Shown here in pieces: positions 1 through 6,660 of a stretch of DNA of 11,171 nt. The notes beneath the pieces are model-generated. The model was not told the DNA's origin. It saw only the letters and a list, made by a program, of their open reading frames with translations, and made no database searches. Numbering within the stretch: position 1 is the stretch's first letter; every line of letters starts with the position of its first letter. The stretch is from contig JACOZM010000116.1 in assembly GCA_016181345.1 (NCBI GenBank), positions 1 to 11,171 on the forward strand, in the 5' to 3' direction. Position numbers and translations under genes: made by a program. The DNA comes from Candidatus Woesearchaeota archaeon (GTDB lineage Archaea > Nanobdellota > Nanobdellia > Woesearchaeales > GW2011-AR9).

Positions 1-15
1 TATATAAAAGATAGT

Positions 16-434
16 TTACCGTTTTCTTTGTCGTCGTTCCAATTCAATTCCATACCCCTGCAATAACTTCTGAAGTTCTCTCTGGCCTTGATGCAAGAGT
101 ATCTCTCTATCTCTAACAGCATCAACATCTTCAACGAAAGGGTGGGCTTGAGGATAAGTGCTAATCCCAATTAAAACTGCCGAAGAAGAACTTTCCCTGA
201 TTCGATGAGCTTGGGGATAATTGCCCCCCCCCAAACGCCGCTTTCCATCCCTAGATCGTAAAAGATAACATCATATGATCCCGAACGTAAAGCTTCAAAA
301 GCGCCTTCATTAGTTTCTTCTCTTCGAACCTGAACATTGCTCCATAATAGAGAAGTAGTATCTTCAAGATTCGTAGAATTAAATTCATCATAAATAATGA
401 GAAACCGATACTCTTTCTTCCGTTGTTTAGGCAT
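16..434 (-). pseudogene. Receiver (CheY)-like protein broken by a one-base frameshift
   Basis: Two overlapping minus-strand reading frames together make one protein of about 139 residues. The N-terminal part (ATG at 434, ribosome binding site GAGGT at 439-443) has a receiver-like layout. It has a first strand FLIIYDE ending in acidic residues, a second strand VQVRRE, and a third strand DVIFYDLGM with an aspartate where the phosphorylated residue would lie. The C-terminal part, in another frame, supplies a fourth strand AVLIGIST with the Ser/Thr position, then a charged helix. I see no lysine matching the conserved one after strand five, so signalling chemistry may be lost. One extra base restores the frame, either in the nine-base G tract (224-232) or in the AAA at 192-194. 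The second option reads through a more natural helix (IIPKLIESGK) into strand four. It is the last gene of a four-gene minus-strand row. Function is unknown; a receiver-like fold is an inference from the pattern. Confidence 0.55.
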
Positions 435-508
435 GAGAACCTCAAAGTATTACCCATTTAAAAAATGTACCACTAAAACTTATCATTAAAAATAAAGATA
501 TCTTAGAT

Positions 509-763
509 TCATGCTCTTCTCTTCTTATCCTTCTTCTTAACAACAAAATAATAAACTATCGCACCGATGATTCCGGCAAGAACAACAACTAAAACCCAAA
601 TAATCTTATCATCGTCTTTTGGAAACTTCCTGCCGACAACGTCAATGAGCATGATAATCCAAAACACAAATCCCGCTACGACTAAGCCCATGCAGATAAA
701 CCATAAGAGCCAAATAAATCCAAAAAATACTCCAAACATTGATGCTAACGGATCTTCTATCAT
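509..763 (-). CDS. Small PLDc_N-type membrane protein
   Basis: This is an 84-residue integral membrane protein. A hydrophobic stretch at about residues 10-42 ends in LIDVVGRKF, a charged loop KDDDK follows, and a second membrane segment at about 54-74 begins with IIW and contains GAIVYY. A lysine/arginine tail follows. This W...G..Y pattern after an acidic residue is typical of the phospholipase D-nuclease N-terminal (PLDc_N) domain, a short two-helix membrane module that also occurs alone. Standalone members have no known catalytic activity. The start at 763 has a good ribosome binding site (GAGGT, minus strand of 773-777). It lies 46 bases after the helical-protein gene and 74 bases before the receiver-like gene, so it is probably cotranscribed with them. 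The positive tail suggests a cytoplasmic C terminus. Confidence 0.75.
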   Translation of the reverse strand: MIEDPLASMFGVFFGFIWLLWFICMGLVVAGFVFWIIMLIDVVGRKFPKDDDKIIWVLVVVLAGIIGAIVYYFVVKKKDKKRRA

Positions 764-809
764 TATGTTTCAACCTCTTTTTTCTTAACTATACTAAGTA
801 TCAATGACA

Positions 810-1433
810 TTAAGCATCTCTTTGAATAGTTCTAAGATTGCTGACAAATCCTCCTAAAACAGACTCTAAACTGGTAATTCTTCCTTCTAGTGTAGTTAGA
901 GTTTTTTTCATCTTTGCTTTATTTTTGCTAAAAGATTCATCCGTTTCTAAAAATTGAAACAATTCTGATTCATTGCTATTCGTCAGCAAAACCAAAATAC
1001 TGTTGCAATAAGTGTTAATATTCTCTTGATTTGTACCCCATAAACTACTCACTTCTCTACCTCGAGCTTGTACATCTCTTGGCAATTTCTTGAAAGCAGG
1101 ACTAGAAACTAATTTCCTCATATTAACTACGGCTATTAACCAGGCCATAACTTTAAACAATTTTTCTTTCTCTTGTTTAAACTTCATCAGCTTTCTTCTG
1201 ATTGTTAATCCTGCTAAAGTACGTAATTTGCCCCCCAAACCATCATTTCCTGTTAAAATGTTTTGGATTGTTTTTCGATCTACCCCTTCAACTCTGTTTT
1301 TCGCTCTGCCGACAATAATCCCAAAAGAGATAGCTAGCTCATTCATTGTAGCGATTGCATCTAAGGCTTGTTTAGCCATATCCTTTAAATCCTTTGGTCC
1401 TTTTCTTTGATCTTCAGTTTTTTTTGCTGTCAT
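810..1433 (-). CDS. Unrecognised helical protein, 207 residues
   Basis: I do not recognise a family. The protein is predicted to be almost wholly helical and rich in lysine and leucine. The N-terminal 20 residues are charged and look disordered. There is one short hydrophobic patch (about 92-104, KLFKVMAWLIAVV), too short and too interrupted to be a clear membrane segment. Heptad-like spacing at about 172-203 suggests a C-terminal coiled coil. There is no signal peptide, and its single cysteine (about 143) argues against a metal site. The ATG at 1433 is preceded by AGGAG (minus strand of 1442-1446) with 8 bases of spacing, so the start is well supported. It lies 38 bases after the winged-helix gene and is probably in its operon. 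A partner or target of that regulator is a reasonable guess, but nothing in the sequence shows it. Confidence 0.75.
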   Translation of the reverse strand: MTAKKTEDQRKGPKDLKDMAKQALDAIATMNELAISFGIIVGRAKNRVEGVDRKTIQNILTGNDGLGGKLRTLAGLTIRRKLMKFKQEKEKLFKVMAWLIAVVNMRKLVSSPAFKKLPRDVQARGREVSSLWGTNQENINTYCNSILVLLTNSNESELFQFLETDESFSKNKAKMKKTLTTLEGRITSLESVLGGFVSNLRTIQRDA

Positions 1434-1471
1434 ATGATATTCTCCTAAAGGGCTATTATTCCCTCATCTCT

Positions 1472-1954
1472 TTAGTTTTCCTCTTCTTTTTTCTCAGAAA
1501 ATTCTTCATCTAATCGCTTTACATAATCTCGGACTCTTCCCATCACTGATTTAAGAATGAAATTTTCCACTTTCTCTTCAAATATTTCTGAAATCTGGTT
1601 AAACTCGGTGATTCGATAAAGATTAGCGTTCGTTTCAATAAAATGCATATCCTTCAGCCGTTTTAACTGCCGTCTAATATTAGAACTGGCAATCCCTAAC
1701 ATCGGCAGGTTAACGCTCTTTCGTAAATCCATAACTTTATTTTTAACTTCTTCAGAATGTAATTCTTCTCGATCTTTCCTAGCTTTTAATAAAACATGAA
1801 GAACATCAACAACAACATCGCGGGAATCTCCTGGTTGTAGTAATCCGACGGAGAGGCAGAATTTTCTGACTAACTCTCGATCACCCATCGTTGGCTTTTC
1901 ATAGCGCCGTAAGGTAATCTCTGCTAACGGCGTATCTCGACTAATTTTTCCCAA
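1472..1954 (-). CDS. Winged-helix DNA-binding protein with TTG start
   Basis: This 160-residue basic/acidic protein has a winged-helix pattern at about residues 45-117. A helix DVVVDVLHVLLKARK comes first. A recognition-helix region GIASSNIRRQLKRLKDMHFIE follows at 87-107, with a short hairpin NANLYRITEF as the wing. A C-terminal helical part (120-155) ends in a string of glutamates and could mediate dimerisation. The architecture resembles conserved uncharacterised archaeal transcription-factor-like proteins; the target is unknown. The start is TTG. It is favoured because GGGGTGG (minus strand of 1959-1965) sits 4 bases upstream, the same spacing and context as the GAGGTGG-AAAT-ATG of the glutamate dehydrogenase gene. 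It is the first gene of the minus-strand row running to the window start, so it may be autoregulatory. Confidence 0.7.
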   Translation of the reverse strand: MGKISRDTPLAEITLRRYEKPTMGDRELVRKFCLSVGLLQPGDSRDVVVDVLHVLLKARKDREELHSEEVKNKVMDLRKSVNLPMLGIASSNIRRQLKRLKDMHFIETNANLYRITEFNQISEIFEEKVENFILKSVMGRVRDYVKRLDEEFSEKKEEEN

Positions 1955-1958
1955 ATTT

Positions 1959-1999
1959 CCACCCCTTTATCTAATTAGCAAAACGTTATTCCTTTTAAA
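1959..1999 (-). promoter_or_regulatory. Promoter and ribosome binding site of the winged-helix operon
   Basis: On the minus strand a TATA-like TTTAAAAG lies at 1992-1999, which predicts a transcript start near 1970. A GGGGTGG ribosome binding site lies at 1959-1965, 4 bases before the TTG. No comparable promoter stands out before the next two genes, which fits a polycistronic message. The rest of the 138-base gap (1955-2092) shows nothing else that I recognise. Confidence 0.5.
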
Positions 2000-2092
2000 C
2001 TTTTCTTGTATCTATCCGGCAAGACCTGAAAGTTTTTTGTATTTCCTCTCAATTTTAATCATACTTGGAATAAAACCTTCAACTTAACACAA

Positions 2093-3790
2093 CTAATGAT
2101 GTAAATAGTAACATTGAACCTTATTCTTCTTATTCTCATTAACTCTGGCAAAAAAGCGGCGTTCTAATTGGATAACATCTCCTTCTTTTGCATTCTTTAA
2201 GCCTTCTTCACCTAGCCCTTGAACAGCCTGTCCTGTTTCTAGTAAGACTTCTACATTCAGAGTATTCTTCGTTGGCAGCCAATGAATAATTTTTCCTTTT
2301 TCTTCTGAATTTTTATATTCATCATAAGAGTCAGAATGATAGACAAATTTTTTCCCTTTTAACTTGAAGTTTAAACAATCCATCAATCGATGCACATACC
2401 CTTCTCCTAACTGTTTAAAATCGCTTTGAGAAATAAAAAACTCGTCAGTTGTTTTAAATATCCTCTTTCCTCGTTTTGGAAATTCTGGATGTAAGTCAAT
2501 GCTAACTTCCTTCTTCTCTGCGCCTTGAATGTCTATTTTAATGGGATCATCAATAAAAAAGTATCTGTTTGACGTCGGCTCAACAATGTCTTTGTTATAA
2601 GCATTTACTAACTTCCAAAATTCTTCTTTTGAAACGGTTTTATCATTTAAGCTTAGGCCGATATCTATGGCAAATTTTCGAAATGCTTCTGGCTGATATC
2701 CTCTCTTTCGTAGTGCTGGAAGGAACGGCAGACGGATATCATCCCAGCCATGATACTCGTTCTGGTCAATTTTTAATCTAGTTTCTGAAGTACTCAGACG
2801 CATCCCTTGAAAATTGATTCTTCCCCAATGGAGATAGATTGGTGCTTTCCATCCTAAATATTCCATGATGATAGCTTCTTTTTTGGCATTATCAGCATGA
2901 TCTTTTCCGTTCATAACATGAGTAATCCCAGATTCATGGTCATCAATAGCTACGGAAAAAACCATTAATGGCCAGACTCTCTGCTCTTTTCCTGTTTTAG
3001 GATGAACATGTTCGTTGATCCGCATGATGGAAAAATCCCTCATTGCCGGATTCTTATCAGTAATGTCCGTCTTTAACCGTAAAACTGCTTCTCCTTCAGC
3101 ATATCCATTAAACATCTTTGCGTAACGTAACGACTGTTCTTTTGAAGATAAGCTTCGGCATGGACAGGCAATGGCCTTAACCTTGAGCTCTTTCCACTCT
3201 TCTGCATCACATATACAGACATACGCTTTATTTATCGCCACAAGCTTTTCGGCATAATCATAATAAATCCCTAGTCTTGATGACTGGATCATCACTTGAG
3301 CAACCTTATTCTCACAGATCCATTGGGCATCATGTTCAATGAGTTCATAAGCAGAAGGATAGATGTTTTCTGGATTAGTATCTTCAATCCGTAAAATTAA
3401 TTTTCCTTCGTACATTTTCGCATATTCGTAGTTTAACGCTGCTCCGTATGCATGTCCGATGTGTAATGCTCCTGAAGGAGAAGGGGCAATTCTGACAATA
3501 ACTTTTCCTTTTTCTGCATTTGGCAGGGGCTTCAACGGACCTTCTACCTTTGTTTCTTGTTTCTCCTGCAATAATTCAGAAAAATCTTTCTCTAATTTTT
3601 CTTTTATCTTCTCGAGAGACAACTTCTCAACATCTTTAATGACAGCTTCAATTTCTTTCAAAAGCTTAGGGACATCTTTCTTGAATTCTGGTTCTTCTCG
3701 TAAGACCTGTCCAAGAACAACTTTAGGATTCGCTTTTCCGTTAAAATCTAAAGCTTTTTTAAGTGCGTGTTTTAAAATGATCTTCTGCAT
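2093..3790 (-). CDS. gltX: Glutamyl-tRNA synthetase, archaeal type
   Basis: It charges tRNA(Glu) with glutamate in the cytoplasm. In archaea, enzymes of this type often also mischarge tRNA(Gln) for later amidation by GatDE; whether this one does cannot be told here. The 565-residue length is normal for the archaeal/eukaryotic branch. Residues 1-90 form the helical N-terminal extension. The class I core follows, with APSPSG (102-107) and the HIGH motif HIGH (110-113). The LILRIEDTNPEN strand is at 131-142, and a CxC...CPC cysteine cluster (192-194 and 209-211) is probably a zinc site. The AIDDHESGITHV stretch is at 281-292, GKDH at 295-298, and the signature loop LSTS (332-335) stands in place of KMSKS. 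A beta-rich anticodon-binding region fills the C terminus. The ATG at 3790 has no ribosome binding site but has a TATA box at the spacing expected for a leaderless message. A mobile element lies just upstream. Confidence 0.96.
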   Translation of the reverse strand: MQKIILKHALKKALDFNGKANPKVVLGQVLREEPEFKKDVPKLLKEIEAVIKDVEKLSLEKIKEKLEKDFSELLQEKQETKVEGPLKPLPNAEKGKVIVRIAPSPSGALHIGHAYGAALNYEYAKMYEGKLILRIEDTNPENIYPSAYELIEHDAQWICENKVAQVMIQSSRLGIYYDYAEKLVAINKAYVCICDAEEWKELKVKAIACPCRSLSSKEQSLRYAKMFNGYAEGEAVLRLKTDITDKNPAMRDFSIMRINEHVHPKTGKEQRVWPLMVFSVAIDDHESGITHVMNGKDHADNAKKEAIIMEYLGWKAPIYLHWGRINFQGMRLSTSETRLKIDQNEYHGWDDIRLPFLPALRKRGYQPEAFRKFAIDIGLSLNDKTVSKEEFWKLVNAYNKDIVEPTSNRYFFIDDPIKIDIQGAEKKEVSIDLHPEFPKRGKRIFKTTDEFFISQSDFKQLGEGYVHRLMDCLNFKLKGKKFVYHSDSYDEYKNSEEKGKIIHWLPTKNTLNVEVLLETGQAVQGLGEEGLKNAKEGDVIQLERRFFARVNENKKNKVQCYYLHH

Positions 3791-3810
3791 TCAATTCCAA
3801 AAGAGGCAGT

Positions 3811-3820
3811 AATTATTAAA
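3811..3820 (-). promoter_or_regulatory. Leaderless TATA promoter of gltX
   Basis: The minus strand reads TTTAATAATT, spanning -30 to -21 and centred near -26 from the ATG at 3790. This is the classic archaeal TATA spacing for transcription starting at or next to the start codon. No Shine-Dalgarno sequence is present in the 20 bases before the ATG. The upstream edge is only about 20 bases from the inserted element at 3842. Confidence 0.6.
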
Positions 3821-3833
3821 GGTTTTGATAAAA

Positions 3834-3841
3834 CAGATAAA
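3834..3841. repeat. Left target-site duplication CAGATAAA
   Basis: This eight-base direct repeat directly abuts the left inverted repeat of the MITE-like element. The identical copy is at 4028-4035. Confidence 0.8.
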
Positions 3842-4027
3842 GTACGTATTTAGTTCAGTCAGAAATAGTGGCTTGGTCAAGAGGAAAAATTCATCAAGAG
3901 CTTCGTAAGAAAAGTCTAGTTGCAAGGCTTTCCACTTAAAACTGATAGAAATACATTCACGTTCACGGCAAGCCTTACTGAATTTTTCTACCTGCCACTA
4001 TTTTCTTTTATCAAACTAAATACGTAC
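3842..4027. mobile_element. 186-bp MITE-like non-autonomous element
   Basis: Perfect 14-bp terminal inverted repeats, GTACGTATTTAGTT (3842-3855) and its exact reverse complement (4014-4027), bound this element. It is flanked immediately on both sides by the 8-bp direct repeat CAGATAAA (3834-3841 and 4028-4035), as left by transposase-mediated insertion. Inside, further matched inverted blocks occur: AAATAGTGGC (3863-3872) with its complement at 3994-4003, and AAAAATTCA (3885-3893) with its complement at 3979-3987. The whole unit could therefore fold into one long imperfect hairpin. It holds no plausible reading frame. An 8-bp duplication is produced by several transposase families (for example IS66, IS256, IS6, IS1595 and some IS5-group members), so the mobilising family cannot be named. 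Intact repeats suggest a recent insertion. A structured RNA is an alternative, but it would not explain the flanking duplication. Confidence 0.82.
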
Positions 4028-4035
4028 CAGATAAA
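4028..4035. repeat. Right target-site duplication CAGATAAA
   Basis: This second, identical copy of the eight-base repeat directly abuts the right inverted repeat. Removing the element together with one copy rebuilds a continuous AT-rich spacer between the nucleotidyltransferase and gltX genes. The remaining bases to 4102 are AT-rich and hold nothing that I recognise. Confidence 0.8.
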
Positions 4036-4102
4036 CAAAGACTAAAAATGACATTATTCTAAACAGATTTATTCTATATCTATTCTTTATATTCAAATAA
4101 AT

Positions 4103-4915
4103 TTATCTAAACCTTCCTTTCTCAATCAGCAATTTCATCCTTTTAACAAAAGCGTCAGCATCAGCAAAATGCCGGTCATATTCCGGCCCAGAAATTTCTC
4201 GAATTTCTCGGTGGGTAATCTTTTTACTTAAAACATAGAAGTTTCGCATAATATCTGCATATTTTTTCTCTAACAGCTTTGGTTTGACATAAACTTTATC
4301 TAAAATATCTGCAACATGCTCAGGAGTCGGCGGAATTTGATCTTTGCGCATCAAGGCTGCATGAGCTGAATCGATGACTGCCCAATATAAATCTAATGTT
4401 GCTTGCAATAAGTGCCATTTGGAGTTAATAAGCGTCATCGGCGCTCGTCCATAATATCTCCACACGCTTTCTTCTGACGGGCGTATCTTCCCCATCTTCA
4501 ACAGCCGTTGTAATGGCTCAAAAAATCCTGAATCAATTAACGCTACTCCATCTCTTAATATATTTACTACTACTGGATCTCCTGCTTTGGCATATTCCCA
4601 AAACGAGGTAAACGTCATGGATGTGACGTGAAGCTTAACAGATACTTTCGCAATAAGATTTTCTACAATGATCCGATAACCTTCAATCAGCTCTGGAGTC
4701 ATCTGGAAGGTAGCATCATCAGCTACGACTAAAACATCAATATCACTTTTTTCCGTCTCCTGTTTTCTTGTTACACTGCCAAATAAAGCTACTCCTAACA
4801 GGAAATCTCCTAGCTCGTTCTTTAACAGCGTGGAAAACTTCTGCGCTAGCTTCAGATCATCAGTAGGATACCTATGAATGTTCTCGTTTTCCTTCCGTTG
4901 GATGTTAAATTCCAT
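4103..4915 (-). CDS. Nucleotidyltransferase (MNT-type) with C-terminal helical domain
   Basis: This 270-residue protein has a minimal nucleotidyltransferase domain at about 20-130. A helix leads into strand LLGVALFGSVTR with the GS motif (46-47). The metal-binding pair DID follows at 58-60, and then KVSVKLHVTS, where the third acidic residue often found in the family is not evident. The C-terminal half (about 155-265) is helical, with HLLQATLDLYWAVIDSAHAALM followed by TPEHVADIL. This resembles the HEPN/substrate-binding domain that accompanies such transferases in antibiotic-modifying enzymes and toxin-antitoxin systems. I see no canonical Rx4-6H nuclease motif, so it is more likely a substrate-binding module. 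The substrate is unknown. The gene stands alone with its own promoter and divergently faces the acidic membrane protein gene. I prefer a conserved archaeal housekeeping or stress transferase over a two-gene antitoxin, because both domains are in one chain. Confidence 0.8.
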   Translation of the reverse strand: MEFNIQRKENENIHRYPTDDLKLAQKFSTLLKNELGDFLLGVALFGSVTRKQETEKSDIDVLVVADDATFQMTPELIEGYRIIVENLIAKVSVKLHVTSMTFTSFWEYAKAGDPVVVNILRDGVALIDSGFFEPLQRLLKMGKIRPSEESVWRYYGRAPMTLINSKWHLLQATLDLYWAVIDSAHAALMRKDQIPPTPEHVADILDKVYVKPKLLEKKYADIMRNFYVLSKKITHREIREISGPEYDRHFADADAFVKRMKLLIEKGRFR

Positions 4916-4939
4916 CTTTTATAACTAGATAACGGAGAG

Positions 4940-4948
4940 TTTATTAAG
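4940..4948 (-). promoter_or_regulatory. TATA promoter of the nucleotidyltransferase gene
   Basis: The minus strand reads CTTAATAAA, about 25-33 bases before the ATG at 4915. No ribosome binding site is visible, so a leaderless message is likely. It shares the 196-base AT-rich divergent spacer 4916-5111 with the next promoter. Confidence 0.5.
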
Positions 4949-5068
4949 TTTTGTTAACTACTCTAAAATAGTCTATTCGTAAATTCTCTCTTCTTTGATG
5001 CTCATCTGTATCTCTATATCTCTCTGATTTTTATTCTAGTTCACAATATCTTTTAAACTATCTAAATC

Positions 5069-5108
5069 TTTATAAATCAATGATATCCCTAAGTTTCCCG
5101 AGGGTGAT
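5069..5108 (+). promoter_or_regulatory. TATA box and strong ribosome binding site of the acidic membrane protein gene
   Basis: TTTATAAAT at 5069-5077 predicts transcription from about 5099. GAGGGTGAT at 5100-5108 closely matches the archaeal 16S-complementary sequence GGAGGTGAT and lies 3 bases before the ATG, so the 5' leader would be only about a dozen bases long. Confidence 0.55.
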
Positions 5109-5111
5109 ATT

Positions 5112-6455
5112 ATGGAACAAAAGCACATCGATGAGATTGATGAGTCTTTTTTAGGTGAAGAATTTATTGATGAAGATCTAGTCTCTGATAGTTACGAAAA
5201 GGGATCTAAAGCAAGCTCAAAAAAAGGAAAAAAAACTGCAGTTAAAAAAGCAGACATAAAAGAAAAAATGGACAAAAAACATAAACTTTCTGAAGATAAT
5301 TTTGTAGATTTGACGGAAGAGAAAGAGATGGAAGAAGCAGAAGACGAAGAAGTAATGATTCTGCCGGTAAAAGAAACTTCTAAGGCTAAAGAAGCCCATA
5401 AGGACATTCATAAAGAGATGCATCATGTTGATCTAAAGCCAAAAGTTGAATCTAAACCAGAAACATCATCTATGCATACAGAAGCAAAGACTGAATTTAA
5501 AGCTCACGATCCATGGAAAGAGGAAGAAGAGGATGGATTTTTCAAAGATGCTTCTACCTGGAAAGCGATTACAGGAATTGCCGTTATTTTACTCTTATTG
5601 TCAATCTTTACGCAAGGATTTAATTTTTCAGACTCTCAAAAAGGGATGGAATTGTCTTTGTCAGAAGCAGAACAAAAAACGGTAGATTACGTTAACAACC
5701 AATTGTTATCTCCTCCTTTTGTCGCTGAAGTCTCTAGTTCAGTAGAAGAAGACGGTTTATATAAAGTGACGTTAAGCATTGCTGGTGAGACGGTTGATTC
5801 TTATTTGACGAAAGACGGAAAATTATTTTTCCCGCAAGGATTTCTGATGAATGAAGTTGTTCAGGGTGCTGAAGAGAGTGTAGATGAAGCCGTTTTGGAA
5901 GATGTCCAAGCTGAAGACAATCCTGAAGGGTCTGACAGTCCAGCATCCGATGTTGTTGATCCTGAAACTGAACTGAACGAAGCACCTGAAGTGGCTGAAG
6001 AAGTCGTTCCTGATGTGGAAGAGCTTTCTGACACTTCTGACGCTTCTGATTCTAGCCTTCCAGCAGAACCTGTTGCTGAAGATTCGGTAGAAGAAGGATC
6101 TGAAGAAGCTGTTCCTGCTGAAGAAGTTCCATCCGAAACTCCATCTGAAGCAGCAGAACCAGTTGCTGAGCCAGAAGTAGCTGCCTTGGGAAATAAGGTC
6201 AGTTTCACAGTTGAAGCTAAGAAATGGCTTTTCACTCCTCATAAACTGATGGTAAAGAACGGTGACACTGTGGAATTAACTATTGTTCCTAGCGGACTAG
6301 ATTTCACGTTTGCAGTTCCAGGATTGGGAGTGGAGCAAGAAGTCCAAGGAACAACTGTCGTTACGTTTACTCCTGATCAAGCTGGAAGTTTTGAGTTCAA
6401 ATGCAGCAGCTGTGAAGACTGGAGAGGAATGAGCGGTACTTTAGTTGTAGAATAA
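5112..6455 (+). CDS. Membrane-anchored acidic protein with degenerate cupredoxin domain
   Basis: The 447 residues form four regions. Residues 1-148 are a charged, probably disordered lysine/glutamate-rich stretch. One membrane segment follows at about 151-169 (WKAITGIAVILLLLSIF). A small domain at about 180-244 reads SEAEQKTVDYVNNQLL...DGLYKVTLSIAGE...TKDGKLFFPQG. It resembles the dimerisation-like region that precedes thioredoxin folds in archaeal Dsb-like proteins. An acidic Glu/Ala/Pro/Ser linker runs from about 250 to 358. A cupredoxin-like domain (361-447) has the family rhythm F-TP-HKLMVKNGDTVEL and FEFKCSSC...M-G-L-V. The expected first ligand histidine is replaced (GLDFTF). The C-terminal loop keeps C431, C434 and M440 but has arginine where a ligand histidine is usual. 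Copper binding is therefore doubtful, unless through the cysteines. The likely topology is an inside N terminus with the cupredoxin domain outside the cell. A T-rich terminator follows. Confidence 0.8.
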   Translation: MEQKHIDEIDESFLGEEFIDEDLVSDSYEKGSKASSKKGKKTAVKKADIKEKMDKKHKLSEDNFVDLTEEKEMEEAEDEEVMILPVKETSKAKEAHKDIHKEMHHVDLKPKVESKPETSSMHTEAKTEFKAHDPWKEEEEDGFFKDASTWKAITGIAVILLLLSIFTQGFNFSDSQKGMELSLSEAEQKTVDYVNNQLLSPPFVAEVSSSVEEDGLYKVTLSIAGETVDSYLTKDGKLFFPQGFLMNEVVQGAEESVDEAVLEDVQAEDNPEGSDSPASDVVDPETELNEAPEVAEEVVPDVEELSDTSDASDSSLPAEPVAEDSVEEGSEEAVPAEEVPSETPSEAAEPVAEPEVAALGNKVSFTVEAKKWLFTPHKLMVKNGDTVELTIVPSGLDFTFAVPGLGVEQEVQGTTVVTFTPDQAGSFEFKCSSCEDWRGMSGTLVVE

Positions 6456-6459
6456 TCAT

Positions 6460-6512
6460 TTAATTAATTTTTATTAATTTTTTCTTCTTTTCTTTTACTT
6501 CTTTTCTTTTAG
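6460..6512 (+). terminator. T-rich archaeal terminator
   Basis: Repeated runs of T on the coding strand (five at 6468-6472, six at 6478-6483, several of four up to about 6510) follow the stop codon at 6455. No hairpin is needed or seen, which is typical of archaeal transcription termination. The rest of the 205-base gap is pyrimidine-rich and otherwise featureless up to the next promoter. Confidence 0.6.
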
Positions 6513-6607
6513 TTCTCTGTTTTCATTGATCTTCCTATTTTTAACTTTCCATCTCTCTTTATTCATTTCTCTAAAAATAAAATCCTACTAATTCTCTTTT
6601 TCCACAA

Positions 6608-6656
6608 TTTTTATAACCTCATCATTTAATCTGTTTCTTTTCTCATAAAGAGGTGG
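6608..6656 (+). promoter_or_regulatory. TATA box and ribosome binding site of gdhA
   Basis: TTTTTATAA at 6608-6616 is a TATA-like box that predicts a start near 6638. GAGGTGG at 6650-6656 is 4 bases before the ATG and fixes the start codon. Confidence 0.55.
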
Positions 6657-6660
6657 AAAT

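Noticed and set aside
150..225. Repeated YPQAH pentapeptide in the receiver-like gene's downstream frame
   Set aside because: The first copy lies between the two possible frameshift points and disappears if the frame is repaired at 192-194, so it may be an artefact of reading the wrong frame.
567..788. Plus-strand open frame across the PLDc_N gene
   Set aside because: It is a shadow of the minus-strand membrane protein gene, which has a ribosome binding site and a recognisable family pattern.
1217..1229. AGTACGTAATT inside the helical-protein gene resembling the MITE terminus
   Set aside because: It matches only the first bases and then diverges, has no partner inverted repeat and sits in a coding frame, so it is probably chance.
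3881..3990. RNase P-like GAGGAAA motif within the intergenic region
   Set aside because: Only this short string matches. The partner helix strand and overall RNase P core are absent, and the mobile-element ends with a target duplication explain the region better.
4996..5027. Possible box C/D small RNA (GATG...CTGA)
   Set aside because: The C-box-like sequence TTGATGC mismatches the consensus, and the C-to-D distance of about 30 bases is too short with no internal D'/C' pair.
5734..6242. Several minus-strand open frames opposite the acidic membrane protein
   Set aside because: They are serine/phenylalanine-rich shadows produced by the acidic GAA/GAT-rich coding strand, with no start signals.
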